A stretch of DNA of 64,000 nucleotides, taken from positions 62,001 through 126,000 of the forward strand of contig CALYLW010001075.1 in assembly GCA_944989445.1 (NCBI GenBank), given 5' to 3'. The notes beneath the pieces are model-generated. The model ran no database searches. It worked only from the letters and a program-made list of their open reading frames with translations, and was not told the origin of the DNA. This document shows positions 1 through 11,236 of this stretch, in pieces. Each line of letters starts with the position of its first letter. Positions within the stretch are counted from its first letter, which is position 1. This stretch comes from Ampullaceana balthica (taxonomy: Eukaryota > Mollusca > Gastropoda > Lymnaeidae). The position numbers and the translations under genes were made by a program.

Positions 1-807
1 GCTGAATACACTCTTATGACGATAATTGTCGAATAACAATTTAAAAATGTTCACTCATGGGTGGCCGGGGGCCCAAAAACCGTTTTTTTTCTTATATGGG
101 ATATATAAAACTGAATCAACAATAATTCATCATCTTTCTTTGCAGGTAGAAACATGAACTTTGGAAAGTTGTTGAGTACCCTCGCACGATGGTAGCAGTC
201 GAAAAAAATATCACTAACTGGGGGGCCGGGGCCCAAATGTTATACATATTAGACGCATTTGTGTGTGTTAGTCTGTTCTCTAATACCTCAAGATCCAGAC
301 AACCAAATAACGTGAAATTTGGTACACATACACACAATGACATGAGAAAGGTTGTTAAACAGGTTTCGTTCCATATATATAAGATGCTGGGGGCCAGGGG
401 CCCAATATGTACTTTTGTCCTTATATGAGCTCTATAAAAAATAAAAATATAAAAATTATCCTACTTCCCGTGTAGGTAGAAGCATACAACTTTCGGTGGT
501 TGTTAAGTATCATTTGGCGATGGTAACAGGTAAAAAAATTATATAAATTATCACTCAGTCTCCTGGGATTGCTGGTATAAACTTGCAGACACCATGCTTT
601 TCTCCTGGACAGTTGTATGTGGCCTGCTCCAGAGTTGGCAAAGAAGAAAATCTTTTTGTACACACTCCAAATGGAACTGCCAAAAATGTTGTCTATCACA
701 TTGCTTTAAGTTAAATGTACCCTTTATTGCATGCAAATAAACAGTACTGTAAGCTTCTAAAGAAAACCTTATTTTAAACCCTGGAAAAAGCCGGGTCTTG
801 CCCCTAG
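1..807 (+). mobile_element. Helitron A1, 5' part outside window
   Basis: Non-autonomous rolling-circle transposon. The 3' end is recognisable: a GC hairpin at 777-798 (consensus arms ACCCGG and CCGGGT), then TTGCCC and the terminal CTAG at 804-807 followed by T. The body holds degenerate tandem units with GGGGCCGGGGCCC cores and, at 238, a second copy of the family's 5' sequence (TATACATATTAGACGC). By comparison with A4 and A5, whose internal 5' copy lies about 670 bp from the start, the true 5' end should lie about 430 bp before the window. It keeps helicase codons at 559-714. Confidence 0.8.
559..714 (+). pseudogene. Helitron PIF1-like helicase, C-terminal remnant
   Basis: About 51 codons read as the end of a Helitron helicase. 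They include PGQLYVACSRVG, the conserved superfamily 1 motif VI region, then NLFVHTPNG and NVVYHIALS before a TAA stop at 712. Rep and the other helicase motifs are missing, so this is a leftover from internal deletion and not a gene. A nearly identical remnant lies at 4844-4999 in A4 at the same distance from the 3' hairpin. The reverse-strand open frame over this stretch is a shadow. Confidence 0.85.
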
Positions 808-817
808 TATATATATA

Positions 818-1823
818 TCTTTATACATATAAGAATATAAGACGCATTTGTTGTCTGTCTGTCTGTCTGTTTGTTCCCTAATAACTCAAGATCCAGACAA
901 CCAAATAACGTGAAATTTGGTACACGTACACAAAATTATACCGGAAAGGTTATTAAACATGTTTCGTTCCATATATATAAGATACTGGGGGCCGGAGGGC
1001 CCAAAATGTAGTTTTTCCTTATATGAGCTATATAAAATAAAAATTATTGAAAATTAAGACGTAAAATAATGACGCAAAATAATAAACATTTTGGTGTCCA
1101 GATTAACAAGAAGGCGACTATCGCCATAAAATAATAGTTTTTTTGTTGTTGCTTTGCTGTTGTTGCTTTTGTTGTTGTAGTTGTTGTTTTGTTGTATTTG
1201 CTTTGTTGTTGTTGCTTTGTTGATGTTGCTGTTGTTGTTGTAGTTGTTGTTTTGTTGTATTTGCTTTGTTGTTGTTGCTTTGTTGATGTTGCTGTTGTTG
1301 TTGTTGTTGTTGTTTTGTTGTTTTTGTGTTGTTTTTGCTGTTGTTGTTGTTGTTGTCCACATCCCTTGCCCTGCGACGTCAATGTCCTTCATGTTGTTGT
1401 TGCTTTGTTGTTGTTGCTGTTGTTGTTGCTGTTGTTGTTGTTTTGTTTTTGTTGTTTTGTTTTGTTTTGTTGTTGTTTTGTTTTTGTTGTTCTTGCAGTT
1501 GTTGTTTTGTGTTGTTTTTGCTGTTGTTGTTGTTGTTGTCCACATCCCTTGCCCTGCGACGTCAATGTCCTTCATGTTGTTGTTGCTTTGTTGTTGTTGC
1601 TGTTGTTGTTGCTGTTGTTGTTGTTTTGTTTTTGTTGTTTTTTTGTTGTTACTTTGTTGTTGTTGTTATAGTTGTTGTTTTGTTGTTGTTTTTGTTGTTT
1701 TTGTTGTTGTTTTGTTTTTGTTGTTTTGTTGTTGTTTTTGTTGTTTTTGTTGTTTTGTTGTTTTTGTTGTTGTTTTTGTTGCTGTTGTTGTTAAACCTGG
1801 GAAAGCCGGGTACTTGCCCCTAG
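818..1823 (+). mobile_element. Helitron A2, non-autonomous, expanded by TTG repeat
   Basis: Begins with 5'-TC at 818 and the family A head (AAGACGCATTTGTTGTCTGTC, then ACTCAAGATCCAGACAACC). It ends with the hairpin at 1793-1812 and CTAG at 1820-1823. The interior from about 1030 resembles the early interior of family B (AAATTATTGAAAATTAAGACG, at 1043), and most of the rest is a triplet repeat. It follows A1 with only a short TA stretch between them, and A3 follows two bases later. Confidence 0.8.
1131..1792 (+). repeat. TTG/GTT microsatellite, about 660 bp
   Basis: Interrupted (TTG)n tract reading as poly-V/L/C on the plus strand and poly-Q/N/T on the minus strand. A non-repeat block containing CCCTTGCCCTGCGACGTCAA occurs twice, at about 1367 and 1550, so a unit of about 183 bp was duplicated after the tract formed. 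The long open frames on both strands result from triplet periodicity. Nothing suggests translation. Confidence 0.95.
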
Positions 1824-2029
1824 TATCTATATACATATAAGACGCATTTGTTGTCTGTCCGTCGTCTGTCTGTTCCCTTATAACTCAAGATCCAGACAAC
1901 CGAAATAACGTGAAATTTGGTACACGTACACAAAATTATACCGGAAAGGTTATTAAACAGGTTTCGTTTCCATATATATAAGATACTGGGGGCTGGGGGC
2001 CCAAAATGTAGTTTTTCCCTATATGAGCA

Positions 2030-2535
2030 ATATAAAATAAAAATTATTGAAAATTAAGACGTAAAATAATAAACATTTTGGTGTCGAGATTAACAAGATG
2101 GCGTTTATTGCCATAAAATAATGTTGATGTGACGTCATAGTTTGAGTTCATATTAATTTGTAAATAGGAAACAAAGTGAAAAGAGCAGTGATTATTTTAA
2201 TTTATTTTTTTAATTGTTAATATACCGCGGTGGGTGTGCGTTTAAGTATTTGTGTGCACATGTGTGAATCAGTGAGTGTGTGTGTTTTTTGTTGTGAACT
2301 AAATGTTATGAAACGGTTTATTTTTATGTCTGTTAATATTGCGCCTCTAACAAGATTACGTATATATTTTTATAATATTTTTTTTTGCAAATTACATCTT
2401 TTTTACTTTACACTGTTTCTTTTATGTATATTCTATATGTATTTTATCCAGTCGTTCGATCAAGCTTTTTCCTTTTATTGGTGAGGGTAGGAGTCAATAA
2501 TATCGTCCATCCCTGGGTGGCATTAACACTGTAGC
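2030..2535 (+). repeat. Family B Helitron interior inside A3
   Basis: Matches the interior of B1 (17930-18260) in order: the GACGTAAAATAATAAACAT block, GGTGTCGAGATTAACAAGA, the TGACGTCATAG motif, the GTGTGTG-rich stretch, GTGAACTAAATGT and GCGCCTCTAACAAGATTACG. It ends with sequence like TCAATAATATCGCC...CCCTGG, seen at 19060-19080. The family B head (TATATTGCGCCTAAGCGCG) is absent and is replaced by a family A head. No coding function is seen. Confidence 0.75.
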
Positions 2536-2547
2536 TAAGCGTGTTAT

Positions 2548-3341
2548 ACTGACTCAACACTAATTCTCCAACTTCACGTGAAGGTAGAAGCATGAAACTT
2601 TGGGAACTTGCCAAATACACTATTATGACGATAATTGGTGAAAAAGAATGTTAACATTTCCACTCATGGGTGGCCGGGGGCCCCAAAACCGGTTTTTCCT
2701 TATATGGGCTATATAAAACTGAATCAACACCAATTCCTCATATTCCCGAGTAGGTAGAAGCATGAAAATTTGGAAAGTCGTTGAGTACCCTCCCGCAATG
2801 GTAACAGTCGAAAAAAATTTAAAATTATCACTAACTGGGTAGGGGGGTGGGTGGGGGCCCAAACGTAGTTTTTTCTTAAATGAGCTATATAAATCAGGCT
2901 CATCATTAAATCTCCTATTTCCTGTGTAGGTAGAAGCATGAAACTTTGGGAAGTTGTTATATACCCTCCCAAAATGGTAACTGGCGAAACATTAATAAAA
3001 ATTATCTTCACTGGGTGGTCAGAGGCCTGAATGTAGTTTTCTTTTCATATATCAAACAGACTCATCAATAATTCTCCAACTTACCGTGTAAGTAGAAGAA
3101 TGAAACTTTGGGAAGATTTTGAGTACCCTCCCGCGATGGTAACATGCGAAAAAAATATATAAAATTATCACTCACTAGGGGGCCTTGGGCCAAAATGTAG
3201 TTTTTTTTCCTAATATGAGCTATATAAAACAGACTCATCATTAAATATCCAATTTCCCGTGTAAATAGGAGCATGAAACTTTGGGAAGTTTGTTGAGTAC
3301 TCTCCCGCAATGATAACATACGAAAATATTTTTTTACATTA
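2548..3341 (+). repeat. Helitron internal tandem repeat, about 165-176 bp period
   Basis: Five degenerate units, each with AATTCTCC, TAGGTAGAAGCATGAAACTT, a CCCGCGATGGTAAC block, an AT-rich spacer, a GGGGGCCGGGGGCCC-like GC block and a TATATGAGCTATATAAA block. The GAAACTTTGG box recurs near 2590, 2759, 2935, 3100 and 3267. The same unit is used by family C (11620-12676, 54720-55620), so it is shared across Helitron families. Confidence 0.9.
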
Positions 3342-3351
3342 TCAGCTCGAT

Positions 3352-3763
3352 CATCATCATCATCATCATCAGTCCCGTGACCGTTGCGGTCGTTGGGGGG
3401 GAGCGCATGGACACATCAACAGATAACGATCCCCACATATGCCTATTTTGAGCGGCGGCCAATAATTCATGGAATTTCATCCCTGTCAATTTCTTTATGT
3501 TGTCCAGCCAGCTTTACCGTTGTCGACCTCTTCGCCGGCCCCCTTCTACAGTGCCTTGAAGGATAATTTTTGTCAGGGTATCATGTCGCAGTACATGAAC
3601 AAAACATGCCATCTTGCGTCTCTTAATTGTTGTTACGATTGTTTCTTGATGACCCGCAATAGATTTGATTCGGTCCCAGACATATTCAATGATCTTATGT
3701 TCTAAATATGAGATCTGAAGAATTTTCCTCATGCATTTGTTTTCAAATGCCTGCAGCTTGCTT
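3352..3763 (-). mobile_element. LINE 3' fragment with (TGA)n tail
   Basis: A 5'-truncated non-LTR retrotransposon on the minus strand, inserted in Helitron A3. A 10-bp target-site duplication, TCAGCTCGAT, is visible at 3342-3351 and 3764-3773. The minus-strand reading includes SKLQAFENKCMRKILQISY, then RRKMACFVHVLRHDTLTK and GGRRRGRQRK, which is typical of the region downstream of reverse transcriptase in many animal LINEs. The element ends in a TGATGATG tail (CATCATCAT at 3352-3371 on the plus strand). Confidence 0.85.
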
Positions 3764-3853
3764 TCAGCTCGATAGAATGCAAATAAACAGTTTTGTACGC
3801 CTCTACAGAAAACCATATTTTAAACCCGGGTTAAGCCGGGTACTTGCCCATAT

Positions 3854-5092
3854 AGCGTACATATAAGACGCATTTGTTGTCTGTCGTCTGTCTGGATGTT
3901 CCCTATTAACTCAAGATCCAGACAACCAAATAACGTGAAATTTGGTACACGTACACAAAATTATACCGGAAAGGTTATTAAACAGTTTCGTTCTATATAT
4001 ATAAGATACTGGGGGCCGGGGGCCCAAAATGTAGTTTTTCCTAATATGAGTTCTATTTAAAAAATAAAAAAATTATCATATTTCCCGTGTAGGTAGAAGC
4101 ATAAAACTTTCGGTAGTTGTTAAGTATCATTTGGGATGGCAACAGGTAAAAAATTATATAATTTATCTCTTACAGGGGGCCAGGGGCCCTATTGTAGTTT
4201 TCTTTCTTATATTTAAAACTGACTCAACACTCATTCTTCAAATTCCCGTGAAGGTAGAAGCATGAAACTATGGGAACTTGCTGAAAACACTCTTATGACG
4301 ATAATTGGCGAAAAATAATTTAAAAAATGTTCCATTCATGGGTGGCCGGGGGCCAAAACCGTTTTTTTTCCTTATATGGGCTATATAAAACTGAGTCAAC
4401 ACTAATTCCTCATCTTTCTTTGTAGGTAGAAACATGAACTTTGGAAAGTTGTTGAGTACCCTCGCACGGTGGTAGCAGTCGAAAAATAATTATCACTAAC
4501 TGGGGGGCCGGGGCCCAAATGTTATACATATTAGACGCATTTGTTGTGTGTTAGTCTGTTCTCTAATAACTCAAGATCCAGACAACCAAATAAAGTGAAA
4601 ATTTGGTACACATACACACAATGACATGAGAAAGGTTGTTAAACAGGTTTTGTTCCATATATATAAGATACTGGGGGCCGGGGGCCAAATATGTACATTG
4701 TTCCTTATATGAGCTCTATAAAAAATAAAAATATAAAAATTATCCTACTTCCCGTGTAGGTAGAAGCATAAAACTTTCGGTGGTTGTTAAGTATCATTTG
4801 GCGATGGTAACAGGTAAAAAAAATTATATAAATTATCACTCAGTCTCTTGGGATTGCTGGTATAGACTTGCAGTCACCATGCTTTTCTCCTGGACAGTTG
4901 TATGTGGCCTGCTCCAGAGTTGGCAAAGAAGAAAATCTTTTTGTACACACTTCAAATGGAACTGCCAAAAATGTTGTCTATCACATTGCTTTAAGTTAAA
5001 TGTACCCTTTATTGCATGCAAATAAACAGTACTGTACGCTTCTATAGAAAACCTTATTTTAAACCCGGGCAGGGCCGGGTCCTTGCCCCTAG
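3854..5092 (+). mobile_element. Helitron A4, non-autonomous
   Basis: Head at 3854 (GTACATATAAGACGC) directly after A3. A second head-like copy at about 4524 lies 670 bp in, then tandem units, the helicase remnant at 4844-4999 and the 3' end: hairpin ACCCGGG...GCCGGGT at 5063-5080, terminal CTAG at 5089-5092. About 1.24 kb. A5 starts at the next base. Confidence 0.85.
4844..4999 (+). pseudogene. Helitron PIF1-like helicase, C-terminal remnant
   Basis: Second copy of the remnant at 559-714, with the same PGQLYVACSRVG motif and the same TAA stop position (4997). Only a few substitutions separate the two. Both lie about 93 bp upstream of the terminal CTAG, which suggests A1 and A4 descend from one internally deleted parent. 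Confidence 0.85.
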
Positions 5093-8000
5093 TATACATA
5101 TAACACGCATTTGTTGTCTGTCATCTGTCAGTCTGTTCCCTATTAACTCAATATTTAGACAACCAAATAACGTGAAATTTGGTACACGTGCACAAAATTA
5201 TACCGGAAAGGTTATTAAAGAGTTTCATTCCATATATATATACGATACTGGGGGCCGGGGGCCCAAAATGTAGTTTTTCCTTATATGAACTCTATAAATA
5301 ATATTTTAAAAATAGTATCCCATTTCCCGTGTAGGAAGAAGCATGAAACTTTCAGTAGTTGTTAAGTATCATTTGACGATGGTAACAGGTAAAAAATTAT
5401 ATAAATTATCACTTACGGGGGGCCGGGGGGCATATTGCAGTTTTGTGTCTTATATTTAAAACTGACTCAACACTAATTATTCAATTTCCCATGAAGGTAG
5501 AAGCATGAAACTATGGGAACTTGCTTAATACACTATTATGACGATAATTGTCGAAAAATAATTACAAAATTTTCACTCATGGGTGGCCGGGGGCCCAAAA
5601 ACTTTCTTTTTTTTAAATGTGCTATATAAAACTGAATCAACACTAATTCCTCATCTTTCTTTGTAGGTAGAAACATGAACTTTGGAAAGTTGTTGAGGAC
5701 CCTCCCGCGATGGTAGCAGTCTGAAAAAAATATCACTAACGGGGGGGGGGCGGGGGCCCAAATGTTATACATATAAGACGCATTTGTTATCTGTTTGTCT
5801 GTTCCCTAATAACTCACGATCTTGGTCAATTTTTTCAATATATTATCACATAACCATAAAAATAATTAGCATACTTATCATTTTTAGGGCTAGCTCTAAA
5901 GCTTTCTTGATTTTCATCTTGAATTGAAGCACATATTTTATTTTGTTTTGAACATTAATTATATAATTTTTATAGTATGTTCATAACAAATCACATAAAT
6001 ATTAGGGAAAATATTAATGAAATAAAATTTATATTATTTGATTTGCTACGTTGGTATTCGTATCACTTTGCAATTCATGACGGGCATAATAGTCAGTTTC
6101 TGAATGCCGGAAAGCTCACTCACTAATTTGTGGTTGATGCCTTTTTCAAGGCTGCAGCCAATCGATTACAGTGTGTTCTAATAAATCAAAGTGAATTAAT
6201 AGCTGAAGACAATGATGTCATTTACAAATTCGTAAACAGACAGTAATCACGTGATATTAACATACTACCTTAATAGAAAGTGATACTGACTTCAAGTTTC
6301 CAATGAAGTCCAAGAAATATGGCTCAAAAGTTCCTAATGGGAAGTAAACGCAATACTTCTTTGTTATATTTAATGTACTGCTAGCAAACACTGCAATAAA
6401 TATCACATTTACTTTCCATTCCTTCATTCACAAGAAGCATTGTCATCTTTTGCTACAGTCATGCCTATTAGAAAAAGGGGGAGTCTGGGCAGGAAAACAG
6501 GCAAGTCAAAAGCTGTAGAACATACACGTGCAGCAGACTCCAGGAAGATCAGGTCCACCACAGAGTTGCCAGATCTGCTGAAAGACCTGAGCAAAGGCAA
6601 ATCATTTCTCCAGGAAGATCAGGTCCACCACAGAGTTGCCAGATCAGCTGAAACACCAGAGCAAAGGCAAACACGTTTCCAGGAAGATACTTCTTTGAAG
6701 AAGATGAGCAAGTGCAAAGACGACTGGATTTGCTTGACAGTCCTGTTGACAGAAACATTGTCCTCAAACTGCAAAGAATGCTCCATCAGCATAACAGCTA
6801 TGTGAGGTCATTTAAAATGTCTGCTGAGATTATGGATAGCACTCAAGTGGACTACAAAATCAAAATTTCTGGCAAAGCACCATTAAAGGAGCACATTCAA
6901 TACACCATCTGTTAGTGAAGTGGCCATCATGATTGCTGGAGAGCTAGGTGATCGTAGAGACATTGTGCTGCATTCAAGAAGTTGCTCACAAATTCCACTT
7001 CAAAGGATTCAAGACACTCAAAGGTCATATGATCCACGTCAGTACCCTCTGCTATTTTTTTAGAGGAGAAAATGGCTTTGATTTGAACATAAAAGATGTA
7101 AACAAGGCCATAAGCAATGACTACTATGCATATCGCATGATGCAAAGAGTCCACGAATTTAATACACTCCTCAGATGCCCACGCCTTTTCCAGCAATATA
7201 TAGTGGATATGTATGCTAAAGTTGAGAATGAGAGATTGCGTTTCATCAGACTCAACCAAACAAAACTTAGAGCTGAGGAATATGGTGTACTATTAGAGGC
7301 AGTAAGGAATGACAACAATGTGACATCTGAAAATCTTGGCAAATTAGTGGTGCAGCCTTCATCCTTCAGTGGAGGGCCACGTTACAATGCATGAATATGC
7401 ACATGATGGATTGACGTTATAGAGGCACACCTGATCTCTTCATCACTTTCTTCTGCAACCCAAGCTGGCCAGAGATAACAGTTGAATTGCTTCCAGGACA
7501 AGTTGCAGCAGATCGTGTTGACTTGGTTGCCATGGTGTTTCAACAAAACGTTAAGAAAATGATGCATGTCATCAAGGATGTCTAAGTGTTTGGAAAAGTA
7601 GCCTGTTTCATGTATTCCATTGAGTGGCAAAAGCGAGGACTGCCACACATGCATCTATTGGTTTGGTTGCAGACCAACATTCGCCCAGACCAAGTAGAAA
7701 GCATTATAAGTGCATAAATCCCAGACAAAGAAAAGGATCCTATTCTGTACGATGTTGTCACAAAAAACATGATTCATGGCCCTTTCTGCAATAGGAATCA
7801 CAAGGCACCATGCTTTGTTGATGGCAAGTGCAGTAAGAATCTGGAATATTGGAGGATGTTGACAAATCTTGGGTTGTACCCTATTCTCCATTACTCTGCA
7901 GAATCTCAAAGCACACATAAATGTGGAGTAATGCAACTCATTCAAAAGCATCAAGTACATTTGTAAGTATGTTACCAAGGGAAGTGTTGCAGCCATGTTT

Positions 8001-8657
8001 GCTGTTGCACATAAAATGCCGAACAGGCTTGATGAGGTTACCAATTATCAACAAGAACGATACATTAGTAGCAGTGAGGCAGTATGGCGCCTGCTAAACT
8101 TTCCCATCCATCAAAGGTATCCAACAGTTGTTCACTTTGCAGTACATCTTGAAGGAGGCCAAAGAGTTTACTATAAACCAGGACAGCCAACAACACATTT
8201 GACAGACACTCCACGAAAGACTACATTAACAGCCTTTTTTAAAAATCTCTGCAAAACAGTTCCTCTTGGAAAAACATTGCTGTATTCTGAAGTGCCAAGA
8301 CATTTTTGCTGGGATGCCAGTCAAAAGGTCTGGCAAATCCAAAAAAAGGTGTACCTCTTGCAGACTTTCCAGGATATGTGACAGACAATGCCATGGGAAG
8401 AGTGTACACTGTGCATCCTCACAACAGAGAAACATTCCACATGCGCCTCCTGTTTCACCATGTTCGAGGACATATATCATTTAAAGACCTCATAAATGTT
8501 ATTGTGAGAGATGAGGATGGTGACATCCTTGAAATTAAGCCAAGCAGCACATACACTCTTAAATTCACCATTTCATTGCATGCAAGTAAACAGTTATGTA
8601 CGCTTCTACAGAAAAAACTTATTTTAAACCCGGAATAAGCCGGGTACTTGCCCCTAG
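5093..8657 (+). mobile_element. Helitron A5, carries broken Rep
   Basis: About 3.57 kb. The head at 5093 directly follows A4's CTAG. Tandem units follow, then an internal head-like copy at about 5764 (671 bp in). About 660 bp of AT-rich leader, in which I see no gene, comes before the Rep pseudogene. The 3' end has hairpin ACCCGG...GCCGGGT at 8628-8645 and CTAG at 8654-8657. The helicase half is missing: sequence passes from the end of the Rep region straight into the common 3' tail (TTGCATGCAAGTAAACAG, from 8576). It cannot be autonomous. Confidence 0.85.
6440..8570 (+). pseudogene. Helitron Rep (HUH) domain pseudogene
   Basis: Decayed replication initiator of a Helitron, the enzyme that nicks and joins single DNA strands. 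Visible landmarks in order: MPIRKRGSLGRKTGKSKAVE at 6461; LFQQYIVDMYAKVENERLRF and NQTKLRAEEY (about 7175-7275), the Helitron N-terminal signature; a DLFIT...CNP-W block near 7430-7475; WQKRGLPHMHLLVWL with the HxH metal site at 7646-7654; a YQQERY block with tyrosines at 8046 and 8061; SSSEAVWRLLNFPIHQRYP; and FHMRLLFHHVRGHISFKDL near 8435-8490. It is split by several frameshifts and stops. A 70-bp tandem duplication (6541/6611) also breaks the frame. No helicase follows. Confidence 0.9.
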
Positions 8658-8679
8658 TATATATATATATATATATATA

Positions 8680-11236
8680 TATATAATGTATAAAGCTCAG
8701 TTGGTGTTTGTATGTTTTTATGTTTGTATGTTTGAATGTTTGTATGTTTGTATGTTTGTATGTTTCACTTTTCGACTTTCTGTTAGACAGCCACGGAAAA
8801 ACCAAATGACGGACGGGGACCAAATTTGGCAGGACGGTTCCTTTTACCCTGAAGGTGGTTATAAGTTAGTATTTGTAATTGTCCCTTTTGCCCGAATGCA
8901 GTAAATTAAATAATCAGAAAATGCAGAGACAAAGAATACACAACTTAACCTCATTTCTGTATTGAACAAATTTACGTGGACGTTCAAATGCCGTTCAAAG
9001 CGAGTTACTTTTAGTGACGTTTTTTCCCCCAATACTTTATTTTCAGCGGTGCGCATTCAAAAAATATTATGTCTAATTACGGTGCAAACATTTTCGTGTA
9101 CGTTTCATAATTTGAGCTGTGTAGTACAAATAATTGTCATTTACTGTTATTTTCTATATATTAGATAGACACGTAAACATTTTTAATTACAACTGCCACA
9201 CGATGCATTAGATTTAATTGTTTACACGTTTAAATTTAATTGCGAATTTGTTTTAATTATGTTCTGTTCCATAACTCGACATTTAATAAAAACCTATTTA
9301 TGTATTAATTGTGTCAGTATTTTTTTCAAAACTTCATTTATAGCGGTGCGCGTTCTAAAATCTTTTATCGCCTGATTACTAAGCGCACACTTTCGTGTAC
9401 GCATCTTAAATTTAGCTGTGTCCTATTAATATATCATTTATATTTTGTTTGTCTTTTACATAAGCTATTGTTTTTTACATAACCTATACACTTATACTAT
9501 TTAAAATTAGGCTACCGGACCTTTTAACATAAGTAGATTAAAATAAATAAAGTGATCCTGAAAACGCTTAATAATTTTGTATTGCGAATTGACTATGTTA
9601 TGTTCATTCCTTTGATGATGGATTAACATCGGCCATTTTTAAAATCAATTATTGTCATGGTTTCACTTGCGTTTTAACATAAAATTGATTTGTTTTGTTT
9701 GTTTTTTTTAAAACTAGGAATATAGCCTAATTTCTGTATTTATCTTTAATATTTTTATCTCATACACGCTGGTGCAAATAATGTATTAATTACAATTGTG
9801 TTACTATGCAGTGTCGTAAATATATAAGAGCTTATTTAGATAACGACAGTGACAGATATCTTTTGGAAAAATGTCAACAAAGCAGTGGGTTTTTTTTAAT
9901 GGATACAAACAAACAAACATAAAAATATCAACTGAGCTTTATATATTACATATGCGTTTAAATTATTTTAATTTTAATTATTTTCACGATGCATTGTATT
10001 AATATTTTACATGCAATTAATAAAATTGGGATTTTTAAAAATTTAATTCATAACTCGACATTTAATTAAAAACCATAGATGTAGCGAGTTTATTTTATGT
10101 TGAAAGTGATGGCCTATGTCAAATAAACTTACACTTTAAAACCGTTTACTTAAGCTTTATATACACTATACATTATAAACTTTCGCTACCGAACGTATTA
10201 ACAAAAATTGACTAAATTTAATGAAGTGATCCTGAAAACGCTTAATTAATATGAATTGCGAATTGAATATGTTTTTTTGTTCATTCCTTTATATTCAGAA
10301 TAGTATAGGCCATTTCTAAAGTTGTCTTTTAATCATTTTTAAGATGCACTTATTAACGGACGGTTGAATCTTTTTTTTTCAATTTTATTATTTTTTTTCA
10401 GATATAAAATCTGGTGTGTGTGTGTGCATTGAATATAATTTACAAAATATGATGCCTTATCCGAAATAGGGAACAAAAAAAAAGATTCCTGTTTGAAATT
10501 ATACACATTGCTTATAAACCGTAAATATAAATCGTAAAATATAGAGACATAAAAAATGTTAAATATTATTTCCCTGTTAAGACAATTATGAATACGTCAA
10601 AAGTAGGAGTTATTTTGGTCCAGTACATTTACTTTATAACAAGCATTTATTTTTTGTGACCAGCTTTCTATATTGTCTAAATATGGTGTGCACATTTTTT
10701 TGATATCATTTTAATACGACCGTTTTTTTTTAAAATAAAGTATTTTACAAAGTACATTTATAATTTTATTTGCGCTATGAGTCACTTAGCTTTGCCTTTT
10801 AAAGGGATAGTGTCACATGTTCTTTATCTCATAGACGTGGTTACAAATATTATATAACTTACAATTAGGATACGATGCAGTTTCGTAATTATATATTAAA
10901 CTTTTGAGTGACGAGGGTGGTAGAGCTCTTTCGGAAAACCTATAAGTTTGTTAATATTGTACAAGTGGGGATGAAATTGTAAATTTAGTTATTATGGTCG
11001 GCAAAAATCTTTATTTAATAAATCATATATTTTAAATATTAAGGTTATGTTAAAAGGCACTGCATTAAGTGAAAACAACTTACCCGGTAAAATGGCATGT
11101 CTCTGTTTCTCATAGGATTTTAACTAAAAATATGAATTTGAAACTTAACTTGGAAAATAAAAAATGTAATAACCAGCAACTAATACTTGGATAAAGGGTC
11201 AGCACACTCCCGCTACAAAGTGCGGGTATTTTTCTA

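Larger units (their letters stand above)
1826..3853 (+). mobile_element. Helitron A3, chimeric A/B/A element
   Basis: Starts with TC at 1826, two bases after A2's CTAG. The family A head runs to about 2020. Sequence typical of family B follows (2030-2530). From about 2545 it returns to roughly 170-bp tandem units. The 3' end is the family A hairpin at 3821-3841 with a decayed terminus (CATATAG where CTAGT is expected). A truncated LINE is inserted at 3352-3763. The chimera suggests either B nested in A or exchange of ends between families. Confidence 0.75.

Noticed and set aside
1044..1840. Long open frames rich in Q/N/T, V/L/C on both strands
   Set aside because: They result from the TTG triplet repeat. 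All frames of such a repeat stay open, and there is no start context or family match.
1..5770. CRISPR-like array from regularly spaced GGGGCCGGGGGCCC blocks
   Set aside because: Units are about 165 bp, degenerate along their whole length, and lie in eukaryotic Helitrons. There are no short identical repeats with unique spacers.
8657..8690. TA run as a regulatory TATA array
   Set aside because: Simple (TA)n tract at a Helitron junction. Similar runs flank other Helitron ends (11238, 808).
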